This document shows positions 32,066 through 39,412 of a DNA stretch of 40,521 bases, in pieces. The stretch spans positions 1 through 40,521 of the forward strand of contig CAUFRO010000018.1 of assembly GCA_959027945.1 (NCBI GenBank), written 5' to 3'. Source of the DNA: an uncultured Collinsella sp. GTDB lineage: Bacteria; Actinomycetota; Coriobacteriia; Coriobacteriales; Coriobacteriaceae. Every line of letters starts with the position of its first letter. Positions within the stretch are counted from its first letter, which is position 1. The notes beneath the pieces are model-generated. The model saw nothing but the letters and a program-made list of their open reading frames with translations. It was not told the origin of the DNA and did not search any database. Made by a program: the position numbers and the translations under genes.

Positions 32066-33148
32066 TTGAAGAAAAGCAATCTGGGCTATGTGCTGGTGCT
32101 GATCGCCGCGCTTATGTGGGGCAGCATCGGAATCTTTGTAAACGGCATCTCGGCCATGGGCGTTTCGTCCCAGAGCATGGCTGCCTTTCGCTTGTTGGTC
32201 GGAGCGCTTATCTTGGCGCCGGTCCTGATGTTTATGGGCTGCCGTCCGGGTGAGGGGTCTACCGTGGCTCAGGGTCCGCTGGCCCTGTTCAAGGCAAGCC
32301 CTAAAGAGCTTGTTCCCTGTGCGCTTGTCGGCATCGTCGGTTTGGCCGCCGCCAACACCTGCTATTACGAGTGCATGGGCGAGGTGGGCATGTCCACGGC
32401 CTCGGTGCTGCTCTACACCTCGCCGGTGTTTGGCGTCATGCTCGGCCGCGTGCTTTATCGCGAGGACGTGACCCCCAACAAGCTCGTTGCCATTGTCTTT
32501 AACATCGTAGGCTGCGTGCTTGCAGTGACCAATGGCGACCTTTCCGGTTTTCATTTTTCGGTTTGGGGCGTCACGTCGGGCGTGATTGCAGGCCTTTGTG
32601 GTGCGTCGCTCGCGGTGTTTAGCCGAATAGCAACCAAGACGGTCCACCCGCTGGCTGTCACGTTTTGGGGCTTTGTTTTTGGCGGTGCGGTTATGGCAGC
32701 TATCGCGGCTCCGTGGCCGGATGTCGCCGCGGCAATGTCGCCACAGCTGCTGCTGCTGTTCCTTGGCTTTGGACTCATCCCCACAGCCGTTGCTTACATC
32801 TTATATATGCAGGGTCTGTCCATGGGGCTCGAGACATCGAAAGTTCCCGTCGTAATGTCTTTCGAGACGGTCGTCACCGTACTGGTGGGCATTGGTGTCT
32901 ACGCCGAGCCCGCCGGCGCGATTAAAGTCCTGGGCATCGTGCTGGTGCTCGCGTCCATCCTGATTATGAACACCGACTTCTCCAAGCTGCGCAACAGTGT
33001 GTTTGTCGGTCATGTCATTGAGAGCATGACCTTTAAGCCCAACGCGTGGTGGACCGAAAAATCTCAGGACATGGATCTGTTTAAGGAACGCACCGGCATT
33101 GCGCTGGAACCCACCGTACAGGAAAGCCCCTGGTACTTCGTGCGATAG
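32066..33148 (+). CDS. EamA-family (DMT) transporter
   Basis: A 360-residue membrane protein with ten hydrophobic helices in two EamA repeats. The N-terminal G-Y-V-L-V-L-I-A-A-L-M-W-G-S-I-G-I-F is the repeat signature. I chose TTG 32066 because GAGGAGG lies 6 bp upstream and the first helix starts directly after; the in-frame GTG at 32030 lacks a site. A hydrophilic tail of roughly 55 residues (after M-N-T-D-F) extends past the usual length of about 300. DMT carriers export amino acids or metabolites; export of the lysine or amine released by deglycation is possible but speculative. Confidence 0.83.
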   Translation: MKKSNLGYVLVLIAALMWGSIGIFVNGISAMGVSSQSMAAFRLLVGALILAPVLMFMGCRPGEGSTVAQGPLALFKASPKELVPCALVGIVGLAAANTCYYECMGEVGMSTASVLLYTSPVFGVMLGRVLYREDVTPNKLVAIVFNIVGCVLAVTNGDLSGFHFSVWGVTSGVIAGLCGASLAVFSRIATKTVHPLAVTFWGFVFGGAVMAAIAAPWPDVAAAMSPQLLLLFLGFGLIPTAVAYILYMQGLSMGLETSKVPVVMSFETVVTVLVGIGVYAEPAGAIKVLGIVLVLASILIMNTDFSKLRNSVFVGHVIESMTFKPNAWWTEKSQDMDLFKERTGIALEPTVQESPWYFVR

Positions 33149-33262
33149 GGGATTGCGCGCAGGGTCTGACCTGGGGTTATCCAGCTAGCGCCGGCCTACC
33201 CAGCCCAACGTTTCGAGTACGTTAAACCCGTCAACGGTCGATTTTCACCCGCGAACGGTCTT

Positions 33263-33314
33263 TATACTAATTAGCAATATAAGCAACGTATAAGACGTTA
33301 TAATGACCATAACG
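33263..33314 (+). promoter_or_regulatory. PTS operon promoter and shared box
   Basis: TATACT (33263-33268) and TATAAT (33299-33304) are both possible -10 elements. The second is embedded in TATAATGACCATAACG (33299-33314), the box shared with the EamA upstream region. GACGTTATA (33294-33302) recurs at 39362-39370. A regulator bound here would overlap the promoter. A minor inverted repeat AACGT/ACGTT lies near 33209-33225. Confidence 0.5.
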
Positions 33315-33330
33315 AAAAGGAGGAGGCAAG

Positions 33331-34254
33331 ATGAATCAGATCATTCTCGCATCTCATGGCGGCCTGGCCGCAGGCGCCAAAGACACGCTCGAGATGGTTC
33401 TCGGCGACGTGTCGAACGTCCACGTCGTGTCGCTTGCTCGTGACGACAAGGAGCCCATCACCAATAAGGTTGAGGCTATGATCGCCACGTTCAACGCGGA
33501 CGACACCGTCTATGTGCTGACCGATATGCTCGGCAGCTCGGTCAACAACAACATGGTCGAGCTTTCCAAGAACGGCACGAAGTTCACGGTTGTCAGCGGT
33601 TTCAACATCCCGTTGGCGCTCACGCTTGCTATGAGCCCCGCCCCCGTCAAGGGCGCCGAGCTCGCGGCCCTCATCAATGAGGCCCGCACCGGTCTGACCA
33701 ACCCCAACGCACCGGTCGAGGCCGCCGCGGCTCCCGCCAAGAAGGCCAAGGCGTCCCGTCACAGCTCCGGTCCCGCCAAGATCGTCCTCGCACGTCTTGA
33801 CTACCGTCTGCTGCACGGCCAGGTCGTCTTTACTTGGACCACCAAGGTTCAGGCCGAGCGCATCATCGTCGTCGACAATGCCGCCGCCAACGATGACATC
33901 AAGAAGGGCGCTCTTAAGCTGGCCAAGCCCCAGGGCGTGCGCCTGAACGTCTTCACTGTCGAGCGTGCCCTCGCCAAGATGGACAAGCTCAACACCCTCG
34001 GCGAGCGCGTCATGTTCGTCTTTGGCAACACGGCCGAGATGCTACAGTTCTGCCAGGGCTACAAGCTCGACGCCATCAACCTGGGCGCCACCGCCAACCA
34101 CGACGGTGCCGATCAGGTCGGCGGCAAGGACAGCTCCGTCTTCTTCGACGCCGCCCAGAAGGCCGACGTCAACCAGCTGCTCGACATGGGCATCAAGCTC
34201 TATGTCCAGCAGACCCCTACGTATCAGAGCGTCGACATCGACGCCAAGCTGTAA
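33331..34254 (+). CDS. PTS mannose-family EIIA-EIIB fusion
   Basis: A 307-residue cytoplasmic phosphotransfer protein. Residues 1-130 are EIIA-man type with the phospho-acceptor His9 (I-L-A-S-H-G-G-L-A). An Ala/Lys-rich linker (130-148) leads to an EIIB-man type domain with the phospho-acceptor His162 (D-Y-R-L-L-H-G-Q-V). Phosphate flows HPr to His9 to His162 to the incoming sugar. AGGAGGAGG precedes the ATG. First gene of the EIIAB-EIIC-EIID-SIS set. In Salmonella the related gfr system has separate IIA and IIB; here they are one chain. The sugar is inferred from the linked deglycases, not from the domain itself. Confidence 0.93.
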   Translation: MNQIILASHGGLAAGAKDTLEMVLGDVSNVHVVSLARDDKEPITNKVEAMIATFNADDTVYVLTDMLGSSVNNNMVELSKNGTKFTVVSGFNIPLALTLAMSPAPVKGAELAALINEARTGLTNPNAPVEAAAAPAKKAKASRHSSGPAKIVLARLDYRLLHGQVVFTWTTKVQAERIIVVDNAAANDDIKKGALKLAKPQGVRLNVFTVERALAKMDKLNTLGERVMFVFGNTAEMLQFCQGYKLDAINLGATANHDGADQVGGKDSSVFFDAAQKADVNQLLDMGIKLYVQQTPTYQSVDIDAKL

Positions 34255-34290
34255 TCAACCAGGCTTTTGCCTGACTGAAAGGAGAAGGGT

Positions 34291-35085
34291 ATGAATACGT
34301 TCATCAGTGCGGTGCTCGTCGGCCTCGTCGGCGTGTTCTGCATGTGGGACTCCCGCCTGCTCGGTCGTCTTAACTTCGAGCAGCCCCTCGTTGGCGCTAC
34401 GCTCGTCGGTCTGCTGCTGGGCGATGTGCCCACCGGCCTTGCCGTCGGTGCCGCCGTCGAGCTCGTGTCCATGGGCCTGGTGCAGGTCGGCGCCGCCGTT
34501 CCGCCCGATATGGTCCTGGGCGGCATCGTGGCCGCTGCCTTTGCGTGCCTGACCGATGCTTCCGCCGAGACCGCCATGACGATCGCCATCCCGGTCGCCG
34601 TCCTGGGTCAGCTCCTCGGCATCGTGTTCCGTTCCATCATCGCCGCCCTCACCCATGTGGCAGATAGCGCGATCGATAACGGAAAGTTCAAGACCGCTTA
34701 CCGTATGCACATCTGCGCCGGCTCCGGTCTGTACGCCGTCATGTACTTCCTGCCGATCTTCCTCGCCGTCTTTGTTGGCACCGACCTGGTTCAGGCCATC
34801 GTCAACATGGTTCCCGAGTGGCTGTCCACTGGTCTTAACGTTTCGACCAAGATCATGACCGCCTACGGCTTGGCCCTGCTGCTCACCATGATGATCAAGA
34901 AGGGTATGACTCCGTTCCTGTTCATCGGTTTCCTGCTCGCCGCTTACCTCAACCTGTCCGTCATCGCGGTCGCTCTGATCGGTGTGTGCCTGGCTGTCGT
35001 CTTCATGGGCTTCAAGTTCAACGGTTCCCATGCAGCTGCCGGTGTCGATTCCGACTACGATCCGCTCGAAGACGACGAAGACTAA
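34291..35085 (+). CDS. PTS mannose-family EIIC permease
   Basis: A 264-residue membrane protein with about eight helices, of the EIIC sorbose/mannose type. Visible are W-D-S-R-L-L-G-R-L-N-F-E-Q-P-L-V-G-A near the N-terminus, and G-L-V-Q-V-G-A-A-V-P-P-D-like loops (M-G-L-V-Q-V-G-A-A-V-P-P-D, about 68-80) that form the substrate path. The tail is acidic (D-P-L-E-D-D-E-D). GAAAGGAGA precedes the ATG. It lies 36 bp after the EIIAB fusion and 13 bp before EIID. Confidence 0.93.
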   Translation: MNTFISAVLVGLVGVFCMWDSRLLGRLNFEQPLVGATLVGLLLGDVPTGLAVGAAVELVSMGLVQVGAAVPPDMVLGGIVAAAFACLTDASAETAMTIAIPVAVLGQLLGIVFRSIIAALTHVADSAIDNGKFKTAYRMHICAGSGLYAVMYFLPIFLAVFVGTDLVQAIVNMVPEWLSTGLNVSTKIMTAYGLALLLTMMIKKGMTPFLFIGFLLAAYLNLSVIAVALIGVCLAVVFMGFKFNGSHAAAGVDSDYDPLEDDED

Positions 35086-35098
35086 GGAGGAACACACT

Positions 35099-35932
35099 AT
35101 GGCAACCGCAACCAAGGACGTGTCCCTGAACAAGAAGGTCAGCCAGTTCTTCTGGCGCTCCTGGGCCATCCAGGCCTCTTGGAACTACGAGCGTCAGATG
35201 AACATGGGCTTCCTCTACGGCATGGTTCCCACGCTCGACCGCCTCTATCCGGATGAGTCCGACCCCAAGCAGCTCGCTGCTAAGAAAGAGGCCTACCACC
35301 GTCACATGGCGTTCTACAACTGCACCCCGCAGACGAGCGCCTTCATCCTGGGCCTCTCCGCTTCCATGGAGGAGGAGTACGCCAAGGATCCCGAGAACTT
35401 CGACCCCGATTCGATCAACGCGGTCAAGACCTCCCTCATGGGCCCGCTTTCCGGTATCGGTGACTCCTTCTTCCAGGGCACCATCCGCGTCATCGCCTTT
35501 GGTCTGGGCGTTCAGCTGGCTCAGCAGGGCTCCATCATGGGCCCGATCCTGGCCATGCTCATCTCCATCGTCCCCTCCGTGCTGATCACTTGGTTCGCTG
35601 CCAAGATGGGTTATCAGGGCGGCCACCAGTACCTGAGCAAGCTCCAGGGCGGCGACCTCATGGAGAAGCTCATGTATGTCTGCGGCATCGTGGGTCTTAT
35701 GTCCGTGGGTGGCATGATCGCTACGCTGATCGGCGCCACCACCCCGCTGCAGTTCGCTGAGGGCACCGTTGTTATCCAGGACATCCTGGACGGCATGATG
35801 CCCCAGATGATCTCCCTCGGCCTCACCGGCCTTATGTACTGGCTCATCAAGAAGAACGTCAACACCGGTTGGCTTCTCGTGATCGCCATCGTGGGCGGCA
35901 TCGCCCTCTCCGCGGCCGGCATCCTGGCCTAG
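35099..35932 (+). CDS. PTS mannose-family EIID component
   Basis: A 277-residue EIID. F-F-W-R-S-W-A-I-Q-A-S-W-N-Y-E-R-Q-M near residues 14-31 is the family signature, followed by L-M-G-P-L-S-G-I-G-D-S-F-F-Q-G-T and a C-terminal group of hydrophobic helices. With EIIC it forms the membrane channel. AAGGAGG precedes ATG 35099, which overlaps no upstream coding sequence. The following SIS gene starts 199 bp downstream, after two hairpins. Confidence 0.94.
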   Translation: MATATKDVSLNKKVSQFFWRSWAIQASWNYERQMNMGFLYGMVPTLDRLYPDESDPKQLAAKKEAYHRHMAFYNCTPQTSAFILGLSASMEEEYAKDPENFDPDSINAVKTSLMGPLSGIGDSFFQGTIRVIAFGLGVQLAQQGSIMGPILAMLISIVPSVLITWFAAKMGYQGGHQYLSKLQGGDLMEKLMYVCGIVGLMSVGGMIATLIGATTPLQFAEGTVVIQDILDGMMPQMISLGLTGLMYWLIKKNVNTGWLLVIAIVGGIALSAAGILA

Positions 35933-35966
35933 TCGCGACCAAGCGTCTAACCGCTTTCCCCCGGGG

Positions 35967-35997
35967 GCCTGCCTGGCATCCCATACCCCAGGCAGGC
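35967..35997 (+). terminator. Intra-operon hairpin after EIID
   Basis: GCCTGCCTGG (35967-35976) pairs perfectly with CCAGGCAGGC (35988-35997). Only TT follows, so it may attenuate transcription or protect the mRNA 3' end rather than terminate fully. Confidence 0.55.
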
Positions 35998-36010
35998 TTC
36001 CATCCCCAAA

Positions 36011-36041
36011 ATGCGACAATGGGACAGTCCCTTTGTCGCAT
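36011..36041. repeat. GGGAC-core palindrome in PTS operon
   Basis: ATGCGACAA (36011-36019) pairs with TTGTCGCAT (36033-36041), and the core GGGA/TCCC extends the pairing, so the 31-nt segment is nearly a full palindrome. It is one of the dispersed GGGAC palindromes in this window. Confidence 0.6.
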
Positions 36042-36131
36042 CCTCAACGGGCCGGCGACTCGGTCCAAATCACGGTAACCCTGCGAGCGCCCGGCAATGT
36101 GGCGCCGCAAAAATCGAAAGGAATGTGTCAG

Positions 36132-37115
36132 ATGTACGAGATCGACCTTAACCTCCCTAAGCAGATCGTCGCTGACGTCCTGTCCAACCACGAGATCCAC
36201 AGTGTCGCCTTCGTCGGCTGCGGTGCTTCCATGTCCGACCTGTACCCCGCCAAGTACTTCCTGGCCAACAACACGGACAAACTGAACGTTCAGATCTTCA
36301 CCGCTAACGAGTTCAACTACGACACGCCTTCCTGGGTCAACGAGCACACCTTCGTGATCACCTGCTCCCTCGGTGGCTCCACGCCCGAGACCGTCGAGGC
36401 CAACAAGACCGCCAAGAAGCACAACTGCCCGGTCGTCTCCCTCACCAACAAGGCTGGCTCCGCTCTGACCGTCGACGCCGACCACGTCATCGTCCACGGC
36501 TTCCACGCCAACTATGCCGCCAAGGCCGAGAAGCCTGGCTACGCCATCGCTCTCGCTCTCGAGATCCTTCAGCAGACCGAGGGCTATGATCACTACGAGG
36601 ATATGATCACCGGCCTCACCAACATCTTCGACCTGTGCGAGAACGCCGCTCAGCACTGCACGAAGCTTGCCAAGAAGTTCGCTGAGGACTTCAAGGACGA
36701 CAAGATGATCTACTTCATGGCTTCCGGTGCCTCCGAGAAGATGGCCTACTCTCACGCCGCCTTCCTGTTCACCGAGATGCAGTGGATCGACGCCGCCGCC
36801 TACAACACCGGCGAGTACTTCCACGGCCCGTTCGAGGTTTCCACCGAGGGTAAGCCCTACGTCTTCTTCATGTCCGATGGTGCTACCCGTCCGATGGACG
36901 CCCGCGCCCTCACCTTCCTTGAGCGCATGGGCGCCAAGGTCGCTCTGATCGACTCCAAGGACTACGGTCTGGCCGACGCCGTGCCGGCGAGCGTCATCAC
37001 CTACTTCAACCCGCTGCTGCACCTCGCCGTTATGCGCGAGTACGGCAACCAGATCGCCGAGGCCCGTCAGCACCCGCTGACCATGCGTCGCTACATGTGG
37101 AAGCTTTCCTACTAA
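36132..37115 (+). CDS. SIS-domain sugar-phosphate deglycase 2 (FrlB/Gfr-like)
   Basis: A 327-residue protein, paralogous to the SIS protein at 30712. F-V-G-C-G-A-S-M-S-D-L-Y-P-A-K-Y-F-L (20-37) is the first binding loop. S-L-G-G-S-T-P-E-T and G-E-Y-F-H-G-P-F-E-V follow, and the end is R-R-Y-M-W-K-L-S-Y. It likely cleaves phosphorylated fructose- or glucose-amine adducts made by the adjacent PTS. I chose ATG 36132 because AAAGGA lies 9 bp upstream; an ATG at 36123 sits on that site. Two different SIS proteins beside one PTS match the glucoselysine/fructoselysine deglycase pair known from Salmonella gfrE/gfrF. Codons are strongly C-ending, suggesting high expression. Confidence 0.82.
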   Translation: MYEIDLNLPKQIVADVLSNHEIHSVAFVGCGASMSDLYPAKYFLANNTDKLNVQIFTANEFNYDTPSWVNEHTFVITCSLGGSTPETVEANKTAKKHNCPVVSLTNKAGSALTVDADHVIVHGFHANYAAKAEKPGYAIALALEILQQTEGYDHYEDMITGLTNIFDLCENAAQHCTKLAKKFAEDFKDDKMIYFMASGASEKMAYSHAAFLFTEMQWIDAAAYNTGEYFHGPFEVSTEGKPYVFFMSDGATRPMDARALTFLERMGAKVALIDSKDYGLADAVPASVITYFNPLLHLAVMREYGNQIAEARQHPLTMRRYMWKLSY

Positions 37116-37147
37116 TCACAAGTAAGTAAACCTTACGGGTTGATTGA

Positions 37148-37183
37148 AAGGGGATGGGGTTTACGCCCCGTCCCCTTTTTTGC
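37148..37183 (+). terminator. Terminator of the PTS-SIS operon
   Basis: AAGGGGATGGGG pairs with CCCCGTCCCCTT around TTTACG and continues into a T-run ending about 37181. Confidence 0.9.
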
Positions 37184-37201
37184 TCTTGAGAGGAGATGCG
37201 T

Positions 37202-37831
37202 ATGATCAAGGCAGTGCTGTTTGATATGGATGGCGTGCTGGTCGATACCGAGTGGTTCTACAACCGCCGCCGCGTGGCGTTTATGGAGGAGAAGGGCTTC
37301 CACTTTGACGAGATCCCCGATCTTTCGGGGTCTAACGAGCCGGCCATTTGGCAGGCGCTGGTGCCCGACGATGTTGAGTTGCGCGAGCGCCTGCGCGTGG
37401 AGTACAAGCAGGTCTACAGCCCGGTCCATCCCGTTCCGTATGCCGAGCTGCTCAACGAGCAGACAGAGCCGGTGATGCGCGAACTGCACGAGCGCGGCGT
37501 GAAGTGTGCCATCGCGAGCTCGTCCTATCGCGAGCTGATTGACGAGCTGGTGGACATCGCCGGTATTGCCGACGTGTTGGACTACACCATCAGCGGCCAC
37601 GAGTGCAGCGCGTTTAAGCCCGATCCCGAAATCTACCTGCGCGCCATGGAAGCGCTGGGTGTGGAGCCGGCCGAGTGCCTGGTCATCGAGGACTCGCCTT
37701 TGGGCATCGAGGCCGGCAAGCGTTCCGGCGCCCGCGTCCTGGCACTGCGTCCGCACGAGGGCGTCAACCTCGATCAATCGCGAGCCGATGCCGTTATTGA
37801 TAATCTGACCGACATTTTGGCCGCTTTGTAG
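37202..37831 (+). CDS. HAD hydrolase, beta-phosphoglucomutase-like
   Basis: A 209-residue haloacid dehalogenase-superfamily enzyme. L-F-D-M-D-G-V-L-V-D gives the nucleophile Asp8 and acid/base Asp10. A helical cap (about 15-80) follows, then A-S-S-S-Y (motif II), K-P-D-P-E-I-Y (motif III lysine) and I-E-D-S-P-L-G-I-E-A (motif IV). It is of the type that dephosphorylates or isomerises sugar phosphates. AGGAG lies upstream of ATG 37202; an ATG at 37196 overlaps the ribosome site. It follows the PTS operon terminator and so is probably only partly co-expressed with it. Its substrate may be a sugar phosphate from the same pathway. Confidence 0.88.
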   Translation: MIKAVLFDMDGVLVDTEWFYNRRRVAFMEEKGFHFDEIPDLSGSNEPAIWQALVPDDVELRERLRVEYKQVYSPVHPVPYAELLNEQTEPVMRELHERGVKCAIASSSYRELIDELVDIAGIADVLDYTISGHECSAFKPDPEIYLRAMEALGVEPAECLVIEDSPLGIEAGKRSGARVLALRPHEGVNLDQSRADAVIDNLTDILAAL

Positions 37832-37928
37832 TGTCAATCCGCCGCGAGAAGCACGGGTTCAAACGTTTTTTGCGGTGGACTGGCTCAATTTGGTTTCGAT
37901 TTTGATCCGTTTGGCTTCGATTCGGACT

Positions 37929-38047
37929 AAGTGAGTAGACTTTTTGGCGCAGGCCGAGCACAATGCATATCTTCCTTTGTAAAACCGCAGGTCACAGGGG
38001 TGGCGGTTTTGGGTGTGCTCGGCAGATCGTAAAAAGTCTACTCACTT
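37929..38047. repeat. 119-nt nested palindromic element
   Basis: The outer arms 37929-37945 and 38031-38047 are a perfect 17-bp inverted repeat (AAGTGAGTAGACTTTTT and complement). Inside, GCCGAGCACA pairs with TGTGCTCGGC over 10 bp after symmetric 7-nt loops, and AAAACCGC (37981-37988) pairs with GCGGTTTT (38003-38010). The element fills much of the 355-bp gap 37832-38186. The outer repeats look like MITE or REP-type termini, but I see no clear target duplication. Confidence 0.65.
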
Positions 38048-38186
38048 GGAATTTTGCCCTTTGGTCGTGGGGGTTGCTGGTCCCGTTTTGGTTGTCGAGG
38101 GAGGTTGAATTGAAGCGCCCCCGCACGCTCCATGCTACAATCGCGGGCATGCCCCACAACCACATCTGCCTTCGAAAGGAGCCTAC

Positions 38187-39194
38187 GTGGCGAACGCCAT
38201 CGATCAGCTCACGGACCGCGTGCTCATGCTCGGCCGCCTCACCATCGTCCGCCGTGCCATTACTGCCGTGGCGGTCACAATTTCTGCCGTCCTCCAGACA
38301 TTCCTGATCCAGGCGTTCATTCAGCCCGCCGACCTGCTTCCGAGCGGCCTCACCGGCGTTGCGGTCCTGCTCGATCGCGTTACCTCGCTGGGCGGCGTTC
38401 ACATCGACATTTCGCTCGGTATGCTCGCGCTCAACATCCCCGTGGCGCTCCTATGCTGGAGCGGCATTAGCAAGCGCTTCGTCATCTTCTCGATGATGCA
38501 GGTCGTGCTCTCGTCGCTGTTCCTCAACGTCTTTCACTTCGCTCCATTTTTGGGCGACAAGATCATGCTCATCATTTTTGGCGGCGTGGTCTCGGGTCTG
38601 GGCGCTGCCATCGCACTTAAATCCGGCGCATCCACCGGCGGCACCGACTTTATCGCGCTGTGGGTTTCCAACCACACGGGCAAGACCATCTGGGGCGTCA
38701 TCTTTGGTTTCAACTGCTTTATCCTGGCGATCTTTGGCTTTATGTTTGGCTGGGACAAGGCGGCGTATTCCATCGTGTTCCAGTTTATTTCGACCAAGAC
38801 CATCGACAGTTTCTATCGTCGCTACGATCGCGTGACGCTGCAGATTACGACGCGCAAGGCAGACGAGGTCATGACTGCCTACGTAAACCATTTTCAGCAC
38901 GGCATTAGCTGCGCCGAGGTCGTCGGCGGATACAGCCGCGAAAAGATGTACCTGCTGAACACCGTTGTTTCGACCTACGAGAGCCAGGACATTATCAAGT
39001 TGGTGTGCGACGTTGATCCCGGCGCCGTGATCAACGTGTTCCACACGCTCAACTTTGTGGGCGGCTGGTGGGGCGGTCATGTCGACGAGCCCATGCCCAC
39101 GGCCGTTCCCGATCCCGACAAGCCCGCACGCATGGCCAGCAGGCAGGCGCGCCTCAGCGAACAGGACAGCCTGCAGCAGGACGACGGCAAGTAG
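38187..39194 (+). CDS. YitT-family membrane protein
   Basis: A 335-residue protein of the YitT family (DUF161 plus DUF2179). Five to six helices occupy residues 20-210, including F-G-G-V-V-S-G-L-G-A-A-I-A-L-K-S-G-A-S-T-G-G-T-D, and the soluble C-terminal DUF2179 domain follows (about 215-300, R-V-T-L-Q-I-T-T-R-K-A-D). A hydrophilic tail ends it. GTG 38187 is the start, with AAAGGAG 8 bp upstream. The function of YitT proteins is not established; a transport role has been suggested. It is probably transcribed alone. Confidence 0.9.
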   Translation: MANAIDQLTDRVLMLGRLTIVRRAITAVAVTISAVLQTFLIQAFIQPADLLPSGLTGVAVLLDRVTSLGGVHIDISLGMLALNIPVALLCWSGISKRFVIFSMMQVVLSSLFLNVFHFAPFLGDKIMLIIFGGVVSGLGAAIALKSGASTGGTDFIALWVSNHTGKTIWGVIFGFNCFILAIFGFMFGWDKAAYSIVFQFISTKTIDSFYRRYDRVTLQITTRKADEVMTAYVNHFQHGISCAEVVGGYSREKMYLLNTVVSTYESQDIIKLVCDVDPGAVINVFHTLNFVGGWWGGHVDEPMPTAVPDPDKPARMASRQARLSEQDSLQQDDGK

Positions 39195-39241
39195 GGTATT
39201 GGCATTTTGCCGGTCCTGCGCAACCCATCCGAACGAGCCCC

Positions 39242-39275
39242 CGAGAGCCCCGTTGCTTTCGAGAGGCTCTCGTTT
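39242..39275 (+). terminator. Terminator after YitT gene
   Basis: CGAGAGCC (39242-39249) pairs with GGCTCTCG (39265-39272), followed by TTTG. Confidence 0.65.
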
Positions 39276-39287
39276 GCCCAGATAAAA

Positions 39288-39320
39288 CCTACCAAAAAGA
39301 AGCTGTCGCTTTTTGGTAGG
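39288..39320. terminator. Second hairpin before GntR 2
   Basis: CCTACCAAAAAG (39288-39299) pairs perfectly with CTTTTTGGTAGG (39309-39320). The 5' A-run and 3' T-run fit a hairpin usable in either direction; its CCTACCA arm resembles the hairpin at 29749. Confidence 0.7.
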
Positions 39321-39361
39321 GAGGATGTATCGTTTGATCAATATGAGGTAACATGAAACTA

Positions 39362-39384
39362 GACGTTATATACGTATTAGTTAT
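39362..39384 (+). promoter_or_regulatory. Candidate operator upstream of GntR 2
   Basis: GACGTTATATACGTATTAG contains CGTTATATAC, the exact reverse complement of GTATATAACG at 32007-32016, and GACGTTATA as at 33294-33302. It also holds the palindrome ATACGTAT. It is 29 bp upstream of the regulator start, suggesting autoregulation and a common regulon with the PTS and EamA genes. Confidence 0.5.
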
Positions 39385-39412
39385 TTCGATATTTCGATAA
39401 GAGTGATCAGAT

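Noticed and set aside
33149..33330. Riboswitch before the PTS operon
   Set aside because: I saw only small inverted repeats and promoter-like boxes, with no known aptamer core and no terminator/anti-terminator pair.
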